This document shows, piece after piece, positions 11,053 to 22,925 of a stretch of 64,000 nucleotides of DNA. The notes under the pieces were generated by a model. That model saw only the letters and a program-made list of their open reading frames with translations, was not told where the DNA came from and ran no database searches. The translations under genes were made by a program, and so were the position numbers. The DNA is taken from contig OY744537.1 in NCBI GenBank assembly GCA_963556195.1, positions 15,902,743 through 15,966,742 on the forward strand, written 5' to 3'. How positions within the stretch are numbered: position 1 is the first letter of the stretch; each line of letters starts with the position of its first letter. This stretch comes from Sepiola atlantica. Lineage: Eukaryota > Mollusca > Cephalopoda > Sepiida > Sepiolidae.

Positions 11053-11055
<3 letters not shown>

Positions 11056-11245
11056 GGAAGTTTCTCAACCATTAAAACTATATAAAAAAAATTTTTAAAA
11101 AAAAACAAACTTATAGTCTCAAGTCTTCCAGTGGAAAATCACTCATGTAAGTCAATTTATTTTTTACAGTTATTATATTAGTTAGTTTCTAACACTATTT
11201 TAAGGGATCATCAGTTGTTTACCATGAAAAACTGTTTCGGGAATT
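11053..11245 (+). repeat. Interspersed repeat flanked by (TA)n, copy 2
   Basis: Second copy of the repeat at 7386-7571, same orientation, and again preceded by a (TA)n array. The right flank is an imperfect TA/TTTA tract (11250-11282). Confidence 0.75.
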
Positions 11246-11282
11246 TAATATTTATATATATATATATTTATATATATATATT

Positions 11283-12439
11283 CATGTTTGTGTGTATATA
11301 TGTGTGTGTGCTGTTTTGTTAACTGCAATCTATTTTTCTATGAATTTTTACCCTGCCTTTTTCCTCACGATTGGTCTCCCTACATTTTTTTATATCCAAA
11401 TTTCTCCCTCCTATTTATTTGTGAATGCTGTAAGTTTCCGTAGAATTCTTTCGCCTGAGAACCCCCTAAGCGCATAACTTTTTAGTCTGTCTGAAAGCTG
11501 ACACCCTACCTCTGCTCATCAAGCCATCTCCATTTCAAGCAACGCTTCTACCCCCACAGACGAAGACCTCTGTACAAAAATGAAGCAGCTCATGACATAA
11601 CAGCTATCATCAAATACAACTATTACTACTACTCTACAAAATAAATTGTTATTACATATAAGATAATCATTTGCACGACGGAGCCTGATGCTGACAATAG
11701 TTCCACACTCTTACACCAATAATATATATTAAGTGCACAACAGATATCAAATATACTACCATCGGTAAAAAAAAAATGCACTCGGAGGTTATAGAAAACA
11801 TTCATTCTGGTAATTGAAACCCATAAAACTCTAAATTAAGCACAAAATATGAGGTATTGCTTCGGAGGATGACATCCTAGGACCGGCACAACCATACTTC
11901 TGACGTGTCGGACCCTCAGAAAACCAGACGTCTATGCCAGAATGGTTCACGCATGAACAGATACTACCCTTTGAATTATTTATTTACCCAAAAGGTAAAC
12001 TAATTCTACAAATTAGGCACAAGGCCATCAAAAGTAAAGGGACGAGGGAGGGATTGGGTTATCCTATGTCTATCCTACTTTTAACGAGCTGCATTTTGAT
12101 CGTTATGAAAAGTCAAGATTCGCCGAGAAATTTCACTGGGTTTGTGTCTCGGCAGTTGGTTAGTGATGAAATACGGATAACAAGAAAACAGTGTTTCCCA
12201 ATTCCTTTTCACGCGAGTACACTCGAAACTATTAGCAAGAGATGAAGTTAGTTTCATGTGTCGGACTCAATTCTCTAATAAAATAATAACTAACCTTACA
12301 TCAATGTTAATTTAGCACATGTCTCAGATGTAGTGGATTTGCTCTAACTAAAATCTTCAGCAAACTAGAATTTTACCCATAAACGGGGCACAAATGAGGG
12401 ATACCTGACAAATTTTTAGTAAGTGTTCATACCAGTCGA
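11283..12439. other. No gene or classified repeat seen
   Basis: Frames at 11292-11477 and 11934-12245 show no domain, signal or splice context that I can support. Confidence 0.4.
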
Positions 12440-12454
12440 AGATACGTCCTCGAC

Positions 12455-12742
12455 AATCAGTCTGACAGAAGGTGAGCCGTTGTGGTTTCTTTTTGTCCTG
12501 CTACGTTGGACTGAAGCATGGTTCTGTTCAGTCTCCAGAGGTGCACTCTCCCAGGTTTAACCCTCTCTTTGAGAAGGAGTTAGTTTATTGCTAATCGCCT
12601 GAAGCGCTCCTACCGGGGAATGCCGACGGGACTGCTTAGACAACTTTTGTTGTAGGCCAGAGAGAACTAATCCTAGTGCGCTGACTTGACAAAACCACAC
12701 CTGACCTTGTGTCTAACCACCTAGAGAGAAGGTAAATAAAAT
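12455..12742 (+). mobile_element. SINE body copy without the U2 head (older relative)
   Basis: From about 12535 the sequence aligns with the U2-SINE body: CCAGAGGTGCACTCTCCCAG, GAGTTAGTTTATTGCTAATC, GCGCTCCTACCGGGGAATGC, GACGGGACTGCTTAGACAA. It ends with the tail TGACCTTGTGTCTAACCACC and GGTAAATAAAATG. Upstream (12455-12534) there is no U2 sequence; a different, unassigned head is present. Divergence from the other copies is higher, so it is probably an older subfamily. Confidence 0.7.
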
Positions 12743-12842
12743 GCTATACAAAAAATCCTCTGCAAATGTTAAATGCAATCAACCAGAAAGGGAGATTTCG
12801 TTCGAACTCGTGCAAATTAAATTCGAATCTAAACCAGAGTGT

Positions 12843-13128
12843 GGATCCTGAATTCAATCACTCCGACACAGTCTGCCACATTAGGTGGCCCTGCTTCTGT
12901 CGGTCTCAAGTATGTTTCTCTGCAGCTCTAGAGGATTCACACTCCCATGCTTTATCTTCTCTCTTTGAGAATGGTTTGGTTTATTGTTAATCACCTGAGC
13001 CGCCCCTACAAAGGAATGTTGGCGAGGCTTCCCATGCATTTTAGTAGGCCACAGTGCACTTTCTTTTGGTGTGCTGGCTTTGCAATCCCCACCTGACATT
13101 GTGTCTAACTTCATGAGAATGTAAATAA
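12843..13128 (+). mobile_element. SINE body copy without the U2 head, second
   Basis: Same architecture as 12455-12742: CTCTAGAGGATTCACACTCC, GGTTTATTGTTAATCACCTG, CCGCCCCTACAAAGGAATG, then CTGACATTGTGTCTAACTTC and a GTAAATAA end. The head (GTCTGCCACATTAGGTGGCC) is unlike U2. Its 3' end abuts a LINE 3' end in the opposite orientation. Confidence 0.65.
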
Positions 13129-13690
13129 CTCCAATCCGTTTTCATTCTTCTTCTTCTTTGCGTGTCTTTGGAGCATGTTGTCATACAAAAGTTTCCCACT
13201 TTTTTACGCAGTCCTTTACATTGTTGTTGTATTCTGCAAGATCTTTCAAGCTGCACCGGTTGAGCATTACGAGACAGACAAGGTATTGTGTCCTCTTCTT
13301 CACATTGTCAGATGGTTGGGTCAGTTTTGTAGCTCCATGTACTCATAGAAATTTTCTCAGCTAGTTTGGTGTTTTCCACTATAGCCAAGGCCTCAGAAGG
13401 GGGGATTCCCATGTCAGTAGGAGAAGGTCATTCTCTAACCGTCTGCCCCTCCGCTGTAGTCTTGTCTCTTCCTGTGATGATGTTAGGGGTTCGCAATGGC
13501 TGAGGAAGCTTCTCCTTGACTTCAGTCGTTGGACCGTTGAAGGAGATGGCGTTCATCACTGATAGCATTTGTGATATCTACTCGGCTGGAAACTTCCCGT
13601 CTCACATCTGAAGGGGCAATGCAGTGAGGAGATGCAGGTTGTTCAAGTTGGTAGGCTTCAGGGCTACAGGCAGCCAGTGATTCTTCTACT
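13128..13690 (-). mobile_element. RTE-like LINE 3' region, decayed
   Basis: On the minus strand this matches the fragments at 40.2 and 46.3 kb at DNA level: GCGAACCCCTAACATCATC, GTGGAAAACACCAAACTAGC, CTGACCCAACCATCTGACAATG. It ends with a translated tail QQQCKGLRKKVGNFC ... KDTQRRRR. Upstream residues read SPEAYQLEQPASPHCIAPSD. The gene end resembles the C-terminal (RTG.GRS..KW ... CECG) region of RTE-type non-LTR elements. Stops and frame changes show it is dead. Confidence 0.65.
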
Positions 13691-15060
13691 TACTTGGATA
13701 ATATCGGAATTTGTTTTAATGCACATATATTTTGATATCTAGGATTTTATCACACATATTATTTTCAGACATGTAAACTATGCATATTTTAGATGCAATA
13801 ATATTCTTAGGTATAAGAAACTGCTGGATATCTATAAGATGAAAATAAATCACAAACCTCTCCTATGATGTTGGAGATAAACCAACATATCTAAATCTAT
13901 ATTAATCATATTATTTTTTTTATAATTACATTCAATTTTGATCAAAAAGGGTTACAAAGAGATAAACATGCTACAAACTACTCGTAGTTTTTGTTTGTTT
14001 AGATCGTTCCACATGGTTATATATATTCTGTAAGAAAAATCCCACAGAGTACTAGGATAAGTATGCTTAATTTTCATCAAACGGGTTTAAATAATATCAT
14101 GGCGTCTGCGTTTGCGCCAGACATCTCTTAAGTTTTATGAGATCGATCCACATAGGTTTCTGGTTCTTGCAATGAATCTTACATCAAACTCCGTTAGGCG
14201 AGGTTAGACTCGTTCAATTGATATGAAACTCAAACATCAAACATCGAGTATGCTGATGTAACCAACGATGCTTTCAACTTGATATTATACTAAAGTTAAA
14301 ATATTCAGTTTTTTTTTCTTTAAGGGTTGTTCCTATGTATTTTAATCGCAGAAAAGGAATGTTAAAATATTCCTTGGTATTGGGATTAGGTTATGTTTGA
14401 AATACATTAATTTTGATTGTTCTCATTGGTCGTAATTTGCGATTTAACCACCAAGTTACATATCTCTTACTAAGCTTAGATCTATCATTATATCTATCAT
14501 TATATCTATCACTCTCGCCAATGTAGTTTGACCCCACGTTTTTATTCTATACGGCCTTTCCCCTCTCTTTATCTGTCGCTCTCTTTCTGTGTGTGTATAT
14601 TAAAAGTCGAAAGTAATAAAGAAATAAAAGAATAAACATTTTAGAAAAGTCACTTATAAACAGAAGGGAATATCCACACACCTAGTAATATTATTTAATC
14701 CGTTGCTGTGAAGAGAAAAGGAGAAACAATGGGAGAGATGTGGGAAGATATAGCAAGTAGAAATAAACTAATTTTGGATTTTTTCCTTTTATTTTTTATA
14801 TTAACCAAAATTGGGTGAAAACTTTTCTAAGTTTCGTCCGTCCACGTCGTTGAACACTGTTTATGACAGCCTTCTAGGTATGCCCGCTTGTAAATACATA
14901 AATATACCTTAATTATCTTCCTTCCAACATCCTTGTTGAGTTGGTCGCATGGTTCTAGATGTTCTGACAGAAGTAAAAACGTTGACCTAGTCTGAGGTTC
15001 GAATCGTGTGACAGAACAATCATACTTCACCCTGTTGATTTTCGGAAAATGATGAAACAC
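13691..15060. other. No gene or classified repeat seen
   Basis: AT-rich. Around 14935-15012 there is a possible tRNA-like A box (GTTGGTCGCATGG) and B box (GGTTCGAATCG), too weak to call. Confidence 0.35.
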
Positions 15061-15116
15061 ATGTGTATAAGAAATAAAAAATATATCATAATATCATATA
15101 TATATATGTATATATA

Positions 15117-15471
15117 CAATTATTTATAAATAAATATTATTTTCAAATTAACCCATATACACATGTGTTTCATGCCAAAACTGCAATAATCAGTATGGGA
15201 GGAGTCAATCCCTACCGGTCCCACGATTCGAACTCTAATTCAAAAGTCATATTTGTCTCAGTAGTCGGAGCGCGTACCGATATGGTCAGGCTTAATTAAC
15301 GTCTAACTGCCAAATTCAGCGGGCATATCAGCAGGCTGCCAATAGAACGCAATAGGCGGTGCCTAGAGTATTGCATTACGCTATAAATGACAGCCTGTTG
15401 TCAACTTACTTAAAGTGCCTCATCTAGCGAGAGTTTTGAACAATTATTTATAAATAAATATTATTTTCAAA

Positions 15472-15472
<1 letters not shown>
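15117..15472 (-). mobile_element. tRNA-type SINE with 32-bp target-site duplication
   Basis: An identical 32-bp sequence (beginning CAATTATTTATAAATAAATA) lies at 15117-15148 and 15441-15472, bracketing a 292-bp insert. On the minus strand the insert has an A-box-like segment (GGTACGCGCTCCGACTACTG, about 15263-15282) and a good B box (GAGTTCGAATCGTGG, about 15221-15235), the split Pol III promoter of a tRNA-derived SINE. The tail runs to CACATGTGTATATGGG. The duplication is long for a LINE-mobilised insertion but otherwise typical. Confidence 0.75.

Positions 15473-15512
<40 letters not shown>
15473..15512. repeat. (ATATGT)n microsatellite
   Basis: Short hexamer array immediately after the right copy of the SINE duplication. 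Confidence 0.85.
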
Positions 15513-16081
15513 CTGCTCATAGTATCGAGTGACAATCATAATTTTTTTCGTTCTCGTTTGTATAATTATTTTTCTGATTTTTAAACACGTATACAATTCA
15601 CTGACTAAACAAAATAAAAACAAAGAAAAACGATTTGATAAATAAAAAAACGTGTAAATAAAATTCATAAACATATATTTTTTTTAATGAATAACAGTTT
15701 TTCTTTTAGTTTAATATTGTTTTCATTAGAATTTCGAAATGAGTTGATGTTTTTTTTATTATGATTTTGTTTTCATTTTCAAATTGGTAACACATTTTTA
15801 CATATTTTGTTGGGAACTAAATTATCGCCGTTTTTTATATGAAGATTTGGGGGGGGGATAATTTTATTTTGGAATCATTTTAAAATCTATTTTTGTTTAT
15901 TCCGAGTTGATTCAAGCTAATTTCTCTTTATTTTCAAATCATTACAATGGAATGTTTGAATTTTAAAAAATTAACATTTTCGAAATGTCCTTATTTTGTT
16001 TGTTTTGCTTTTTGATTTCAACCAAGGAATTATTGAAAATCTTGTAAAACGTTTGGAAAAAGTTGTAAACAAAAAAGGTTC

Positions 16082-16150
16082 TTTCTTAACCTTGTTTAAG
16101 AAGGAAAGACTAGTGGTTGGTGCACCAGCCCATATGTGGCAACAATATTC
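16082..16150 (-). pseudogene. Short LINE RT C-terminal fragment
   Basis: The minus strand reads EYCCHIWAGAPTTSLSFLNK, the same motif as in the LINE at 9.4 kb, in a frame open from 16174 to 15971. Outside these 23 residues similarity is lost, so this is a short relic. Confidence 0.55.
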
Positions 16151-16174
16151 TGCTCTCGTTTTTTTTCCGCGCAT

Positions 16175-17622
16175 TTGAATATAATATTTTGAATTAAAAA
16201 TATTTTCAAATGTTATTTTTTATTTCAAATTATAAGAATATATTTGGATAAAGATATCGTGTATTTATTTGACGTAACCGATATTTTGTAATTCCTTGTT
16301 GACACAGAATGCGTCGAAGCAGCAAAAAAAAAACAGTGTTGAATTCCAGTGGAACTATACAATAACTGTGAGAAGCCTCACAGGTTTGGCTGGGCAGAGA
16401 GGTGGACGGGGGTCGAGGTAGCCGAACGCGTTCGGCGAAAGTCAACGGATAGTGTTAGGGTTGGTGTTAGAGTTACGGCACATGGCAGCCATTATCAGAA
16501 TGGGGGAATAGCGCTAAATTGGAAATTCAAACCAGCATGTCAGATCCGCCATTAATTCTTTTAGATCCTAGCTTCGTTTTGATTCATTATGAAATTCCGT
16601 ATTTTACATAAAGCGTAGGAAAGAGAGGGCGAGAGAGAGAGAGAAATAGAAAGAGGGAGATAGATAGGGAGGGAGGGGGGAAGACAAAATATAGACAAGA
16701 AAAAGATATATGTAGACGAAGGAGAAAGAGAAGAATAATAAAGGAAAAAGATGGCAGAAAAGAGTGAGAAAAACAGAAAGATCAGATGAGTGACAGAGAA
16801 AGAGTTGAGTTATTAGACAAGAGAGAGAAATATATACAAGTGAGAGAGAAAGATAAGTGATAGAGAAAGGGTTAAGTTATTAAGCGAGAGAGAAATATAG
16901 ACAAGAAAGGGGAAAATAGAGGAAGGAGAGGGCGGGAAAAAGAGCTAGAGAGAGAGAGTGATTGGATGAGAGAGAGAGAAAGCCTTAGGTTATTAGACAA
17001 GAGAGAGAAATTAAGACGAGAAAGAGAACAGGTGAGAGACAGAAAAGGAGTTAGGTTACTAGACGATAAAGAGAGATAGAGAAATAGAGAAAAGAGAGAA
17101 GGGGAGGAAGGAGGTGGACAAGGAGATATGTTAAACTTTTACCGTCACTCCTCCGGTGTATGACATTTGTTTTCATTAATTACTTTTCTAATTGAGTTGG
17201 CGGTGATCGACCATTTTCTTTTCATTATTCTTTCCACTCTTTTGATGTCTATTTCCATTTTTCTACGTTCTAATTCTTCGTCCTCTTCGTCTTTATTGGT
17301 CTTTTTTATTATCATGTTTTTCGAATCATTGTTTGAACTTTGTTACATCAAATATATGCAGATTTTCACATTTTGATCGAACATCGATCACTTTTAGACT
17401 AGAGGAATAATTAAAAACTTTTTGAACCCATAACTTCAGTCTTGTAAGCTCTATTTTTCATATAGCCTTAACCATAGCAACATTTTAGTATTATATCGAA
17501 TTGGTTTGGGGTCCCATTCTCTTGGATTTATAAAAAGGGTTCAAAGGTATCTCAGTATTATAAACACGTTCTGGGACGGGAACCAATGTCGTTTGAAATT
17601 AACATCCTGTTGCGGTTTAATA
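16175..17622. other. Unassigned, with GA-rich tract 16620-17110
   Basis: About 16620-17110 is a purine-rich GAGAGA/GAAAGA low-complexity region with weak internal periodicity (TTAGACAAGAGAGAGAAAT recurs). No gene supported; the 17167-17376 frame is hydrophobic low complexity. Confidence 0.45.
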
Positions 17623-17623
17623 A

Positions 17624-17706
<83 letters not shown>

Positions 17707-17717
17707 GGTGGTGGTGG

Positions 17718-17808
<91 letters not shown>

Positions 17809-17816
17809 AATAATAA
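17623..17816. repeat. Compound (GAT)n-(GGT)n-(GAT)n triplet array
   Basis: GAT units, then about nine GGT units (17692-17718), then GAT again, ending in AAT units. It gives poly-Asp, poly-Met and poly-Ile frames that should not be annotated as proteins. Confidence 0.95.
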
Positions 17817-18320
17817 TAAATCTGAACATTACAAACAAAATTTGACTTTTAAAAACACTGAAAGACAGTTTTACCAAAACGTAAACTGAGGAAGAACACA
17901 AACAGAACAACCGAACCAGACAGAAACAAAACACTTCTGGGGCAATATATGCGGAAAGCGACAAGACCACAACACAAATGCTAAATGGCTTAAAACACGA
18001 AAGAAGATCGTCAAACAATAGAAGAAGGAAGAGAAAGCAAAATTAATGATGAAACACTGAAGACGACCTTAAGAAAAATGACAAACTGGAAAACGCCATG
18101 TCACGACAGATATATGCATTCTATTTAAACAAAAATACGACCGTGTATGAAAAAATAACAAAACCTTAAGAAGATGTATACACGAAACAGACATACTAGA
18201 GTAGATGAATAAAGTAAGAACCATATTAATGCAAAAAGACAACAAGAAGTTAGCGATCCTGAGTAACTACAGACCGATAACCTGCAATTTAATTAAAAAT
18301 GTTGAAAATAACATTTTTGT
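17817..18320 (+). mobile_element. LINE reverse transcriptase fragment, decayed
   Basis: Conceptual pieces in changing frames: HYKQNLTFKNTERQFYQNVN (17832-17888), TKHFWGN-CGKRQDHNTNA (about 17927), DETLKTTLRKMTNWKTPCHD (about 18048; the family has NWK.PG.D) and KKLAILSNYRPITCNLI (about 18245). The last is the NYRPI(T) motif of RT domain 2 in non-LTR elements. The catalytic FADD block is absent. The triplet array sits just upstream, possibly within the element. Confidence 0.65.
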
Positions 18321-19729
18321 TAGTTAACCATCACTGTCTCTGTCATCTAAAGTTCGCTAGGTCGTAAATTAAATATGAAGAGAGTAAAAAAGAAACCAAG
18401 AGATACTCAGTGAAAAGATAGCAGTCAGCTCTACTCTCTTTAAGTTCGTAAAACTTTAATACGAATTTTAAAATTTAATAAAAACGATAATCCTGTTTAC
18501 AAAGAGAGAGAGAGAGAGAGTAAGAGAGAGAGAGAGTAAGAGAGAGATAGAGAGAGACAGACAGACGTATATTTGCTTCACCTCCAAATTCCTTGCAGTG
18601 AGAAATTACATGGGACCATAAAATTTCAAGTTGAAATGTTATCATCTTGTCATTATTGAAGCGATGCGTACCAAACTAATTATGCTACATACAGTGCTGC
18701 AACCAAATCCCACCTATTCACTGAGACACACGTCGCAATTACCGCAATACATTGTAAACATCAGCGACCCTTCTTCTACTTTGTGGGATACACAACATAA
18801 CAAGATGAACTGAAGTATTATTGTTCTTACTTTATCTGCCTGGCTTATGAAGACGTGTACAAAAATTCTACCCCAGATATAGTTTACTTGCTGATAGTCC
18901 TACTGTAATGGTGTAGTAATATTGAGTTGCGGGTATGTAATAATAGTGTTAAAACATTAGTAAACTAGAGTTATTGCCCCTTGCTTCTATGATGTTTTAA
19001 CGTCGCACAATAACGCAATCAATCTGCGTATTTGTTAAATTAACATTAGTAGAAAAGAGTTACTGTTCCTGTTTCTATGTTGTTTTAATGTCGCACAATA
19101 GAACAATCAATTAGCGTATTTGGTAAATAAACATTAGCAAAGTAGAGCTATATTCACATTACGTTAAATTAAACAGAGGAATAGAAAATTCCATAAGAAG
19201 TAAAAAAAAATATATATATATATAGAATTAGCGCTACTTGTTAGGATATGACTTCACGAACAGGAAGTTCGAAATAGGACGTGGCGAAATAAAGAGAAAA
19301 TTATTTCTCTTCAGCCACTGAGTTGAGTGTTGGAGCGTGTTATCATTATTATTTTTTTGCGAAATGTTGTCTTCGTTCGCTCCTACAGGGAGCAGGCAAT
19401 GGGAAGCTCACATGTAACGTATAAAAGAATAAAACATAAAAAAGACTGACGCCATTGAGCAAAGATGTTTTGTTATATTATTGCAGCGACAAAGAGAGCG
19501 AAAGACACAGAAAATTGGGCTGCTACATCACCACCACGGCCATCTTTAAAACTAGACATCACTATCTAATGATCCAACTATTTACGTGTCAGCGAGACGA
19601 TCAGCTGTTTCTGTCGATGAAGAAATCGACCACACTATGCTACAGTAAGTGAGTGAATGAAAGTCTTCGCACCTCATCAGTGCCTCTCTAGTAACGCCAC
19701 GACATTACGACATTTTCTAGCTCTTTAGG
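18321..19729. other. No gene seen; GA microsatellite and a local duplication
   Basis: (GA)n at 18504-18556. About 18955-19045 and 19040-19140 are diverged direct repeats (both contain TTTTAA.GTCGCACAATA ... CAATCAAT..GCGTATTT). No coding region supported. Confidence 0.45.
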
Positions 19730-20045
19730 GAGGGCCTGTGGACGAGTGGTTATAGCACTTGTCTTTGGGCTGGACTACCCGGATCCGATCCCACTTACGG
19801 CATGCGAATTTTCGGGTCTGAAAACTCCCTCTGTCCACCTAGCAGTAAATGGGTACCTGACTAAAACTCAGGGAAGGTTCAAGGCAGCGGAAGGAGATGG
19901 TGGGGTCCACCTTCCATATGCTGTGCCCTAGACACGGTGATTCTTAACAAATCACCGCCGCTACGGCCATGGGCAGTGTGCGATGTCGGCAACGACACTC
20001 GTGCGCGTCCAGGCTATGCGACCTTTACAATTTTTACATAGCGCT
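19730..20045 (+). mobile_element. tRNA-derived SINE (Ser/Leu-like head)
   Basis: GGACGAGTGGTTATAGCACT (about 19741) resembles the A box/D arm of a Ser/Leu-type tRNA, and CCGGATCCGATCCC (about 19779) the B box. A body follows: CTGTCCACCTAGCAGTAAAT, GGGTACCTGACTAAAACTCA, AGGTTCAAGGCAGCGGAAGG, CGGTGATTCTTAACAAATCA. Coleoid genomes are known to carry tRNA-headed SINEs with a conserved central domain; whether this is one needs an alignment. The open frame at 19746-19931 is incidental. Confidence 0.6.
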
Positions 20046-21399
20046 TTATGATTGCCAGGGAGAAAAGCATCGGAACCACGTAACTGCATACTGTCCCTTG
20101 TCAACTGCTTAACTGATTGATTAGATCACACTCGTCCCTTCTATAACATAATGGTTGATATTTTTCTCTCAATCAGAGCCGCAGTTGCCTTTCACTGTCT
20201 AACAACCGAAAATATTGGACTAATTATTTTATCAAAGTAACACGAGCATATCTGTTCGTCTTTCTACGCTATGATAGTGTGCTATGAACAAAAGCTTGCA
20301 TCTAAAAGCTTAAGTTGGAAAGACATAAGTACATCCTCAATTCACGGGGAATGTTCTCATCTCCTACTGGACAGTTTACTGATGCGCATGTTAACATTGC
20401 TGTGTAGCACTATAGTGGACACATTCTTTGATTCCCAAGCCGTAACAAAATATCCTTGGCCGGGGTCTAGTGGTACACAGTTTAAGTCTTCATTTGCTGG
20501 AAGATAAAAAGTTGTTCAGTGGCAAGTGACGTCTCTCAGCAGTGGTAACAATAGCCGTCACCATCACGGTGTTTTAACAGTGGAAACAAAGTTGTTTGCT
20601 TTATTTTTAACAAAAACAAAAACAGCGTCAACAATATCCTTGCTTAATAGCAACTTGTTCTTCGGTTGTTTATTCCTTCGCAGCGCTGTGAAATAACATA
20701 TTCACCTCGCTCGTTCCCCGGAAGGAAGAGCGGAAGCAAAACTCTGAAGAAAAAAAAGCGATCGCATCCTCTATTCTTTATCACGTTTTATTTCGAACGC
20801 CCTGTCCGTGACGTCAAATACTGACACGTAGTCTTGACTTCTAACTTGACTTCTAATGAAAAATGCAGTCATTTGCTTAAACTAACTTTACGTGGAAGTT
20901 TTCATTTTTATTCTTACTTTTACGAATTCTACATCCTACATTGCTACAGCATATCTCTAGTTGTTAAAATGCGTTGACCTCTTCCTACAGTTGCGTTAAG
21001 CTCTTTTTATATCAGGGTTTGTTTGGTTTGTTTTACGGCATATCAACCAGTATGGGTTATTTAATGCCAAAAAGTTGTCAAATATAATTTTATAGGAAGG
21101 TTAATTATTTTATATTACCTATAATACACTGCTCTTAAAATACACTGCTCTTAAATATATATTGCTCTCAGAATACATTGCTCTCGGAATACATTGCATT
21201 ACTCTTAGCAAACATTACACTTAGAACGTAAGTTTACGGAGAGGAATCCAATATTACTTTCAGAAAACATTACTCTTTAAAAAATTACTCTTTGAAAAAT
21301 TACTCCTTGGTAGTGGTAATCTTCTTTGTTCTCAACACAATTGACCCTCAGCCATCGCCTAGAAGAATCAGATTGAAAAATACGGTTGGGGATAAACTC
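20046..21399. other. Mostly unassigned; head fragment of 28.9-kb retroposon at 21017-21085
   Basis: 21017-21085 (TTTTACGGCATATCAACCAG ... GGGTTATTTAATGCC) matches the head of the retroposons at 28.9 and 36.5 kb. About 21118-21310 has repeated ACTGCTCTTA/AATACATTGCTCT units. Nothing else recognised. Confidence 0.45.
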
Positions 21400-21690
21400 A
21401 TAGATCCTAGGGCATGATTCGACCAGCCGATTGTTCGGATCTTGACTCTGTGATCTCCCGTCAGGCCTAAGTAGGGACTAGAGTGGAGTGTTGCAAGTAA
21501 CCTCACGGATTGCTGAGCCACCATGCTCCCATCCTAAGGCATCACGGGTCGTCGCCCACAGTCTACAGGTAGCCCCGTTTACGGGGGATGGGGGTACTTA
21601 TCTGCGTGGGGTTACAGTCGGCGAATTCGTTGTCCCGTCGACCGACAAGGCGGTGTTCATATCAGTGAATACGTTAAATTACATATAATC
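21400..21690 (-). repeat. Possible tRNA-like SINE, unassigned
   Basis: GC-richer than its surroundings. On the minus strand GGTGGCTCAGCAATCCG (about 21508-21525) resembles an A box and GGTCGAATCATGCC (about 21411-21424) a B box, but their spacing is longer than in a tRNA. No second copy or TSD is visible here. Confidence 0.3.
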
Positions 21691-21998
21691 ACAGATAAAA
21701 TAACACACCACTATGTCCATTCGCGCTCACACTGATCATTGTTATGTAAGTAAAATGCCCTTTCTTTGTTAATTCTCCATAATTAATGGAGATTTCCCAA
21801 GTGAAATACTTATTTAATGTGGGTACTATTTACTTACTGTGTACGTTCATCGATACATAAACTACAGAACAAAACTTCCTGGTTCGAAATTCCTTGTCTT
21901 ATTATTCAGCCACATTAACGAAAGCTTTACGTAGCGAAACAATTAAGATCGCATACTATCATCCCAAGGTAAATGATTCACCTCTCTTAAGAACTTAA

Positions 21999-22334
21999 AC
22001 AGCAGAAAGTGAACCTTGGGTTTACTTTCGGCAGCCTCGTAACTCTCGCTTCCCTGATAGTTTCCTTTCGTCCTCATATTCCATGAGCGATGTTTCTGGC
22101 AGAAAAGAAATAATTGCATGAAACCACTTGATGTAAAAGAGCTAAAAATAAATATTACTTCAAGATCAAAAACTAACCAACATAAGTGTTAGATAAATAG
22201 ATTCCGACCCACAAAACAGCAATAATTCCCCCTTTGTCAGAAACATCGCTTATGGAATGTGAAGACTAAAAGGCATAATAAGGGAAGCGAGAGTTACGAG
22301 ACTGCCGAAAATAAACCCAAGGCCCACTTTCTAC
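21999..22334. repeat. Long inverted repeat, about 100-bp arms
   Basis: The left arm (about 21999-22106) and right arm (about 22236-22334) are about 90% complementary; both contain CTCGTAACTCTCGCTTCCCT or its complement and GCGATGTTTCTG. The loop is about 130 nt. This resembles a foldback DNA element; no terminal duplication was identified. Confidence 0.7.
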
Positions 22335-22514
22335 TCTTCTTTTATTATTTAATTTTTCAATTTAAATAAATTGGATTTATCTCATTTTGCATTAGAACTA
22401 TTCATATATATTAAAGCTGAATAAGTCAACGTTTGCTTTTACGGGATTTTTTTTTATATACTCTAATGACACAAAGCGTGCTAACATATTTCTTAGCTCT
22501 ATATATACATAAGA

Positions 22515-22925
22515 TATAGGTTATCCATAGACAGTTATTTCGTCGTCATTAGGTCTAGTAAGTGTGGCTTAAACACAAGTAACATATAAACGCCGAGGGT
22601 CGAAACCGTAAACATGAGTGTTGTCGTCCAGCATCTTTCACCTGTGCCAATCCGGAGTGGAATAAATATTCATGCATTTAAGCGATTTTCCTTCTTTTAA
22701 CATTTTATGCTAGTGATAAGGTTAGGTGAAAAATACTACCAAAGTTCTCGATCTATCAGTAGTAAAGAACGTATACATATATAATATAGGTCATCCATAG
22801 ATGGCTGTACCGGCTTCATTACGACACTTCAGTGTGGCTAAGACACAGACAGCACATTAACGCCGAGAATCGATATCGTAGCCACGAGTATTGTAGTCCG
22901 ACATTTTTCCCTTGTCTTGAAAGTT
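22515..22925 (+). repeat. Two diverged direct-repeat units
   Basis: Unit 1 (about 22517-22640) and unit 2 (about 22785-22910) share ATAGGT.ATCCATAGA, AGTGTGGCT.A.ACACA, AACGCCGAG..TCGA and ATGAGT/ACGAGT-TTGT-GTCC. GGGTCGAAACC in unit 1 looks like a Pol III B box. Could be two old SINE insertions or a local duplication. Confidence 0.5.

Noticed and set aside
7390..11245. CTGATGA on the minus strand of the two (TA)n-flanked repeats (about 7540 and 11210) as a further hammerhead
   Set aside because: A GAA(A/G)C follows at a suitable distance, but no stem II, stem III or stem I can be drawn in either copy.
17506..18018. Poly-Asp, poly-Met and poly-Ile proteins
   Set aside because: Artefacts of the GAT/GGT array; only the flanking LINE fragment is meaningful.
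19655..19690. CTGATGAGGTGCGAAGAC on the minus strand as a hammerhead
   Set aside because: There is no room for stem II, the second core reads GAAG, and flanking strands do not pair.
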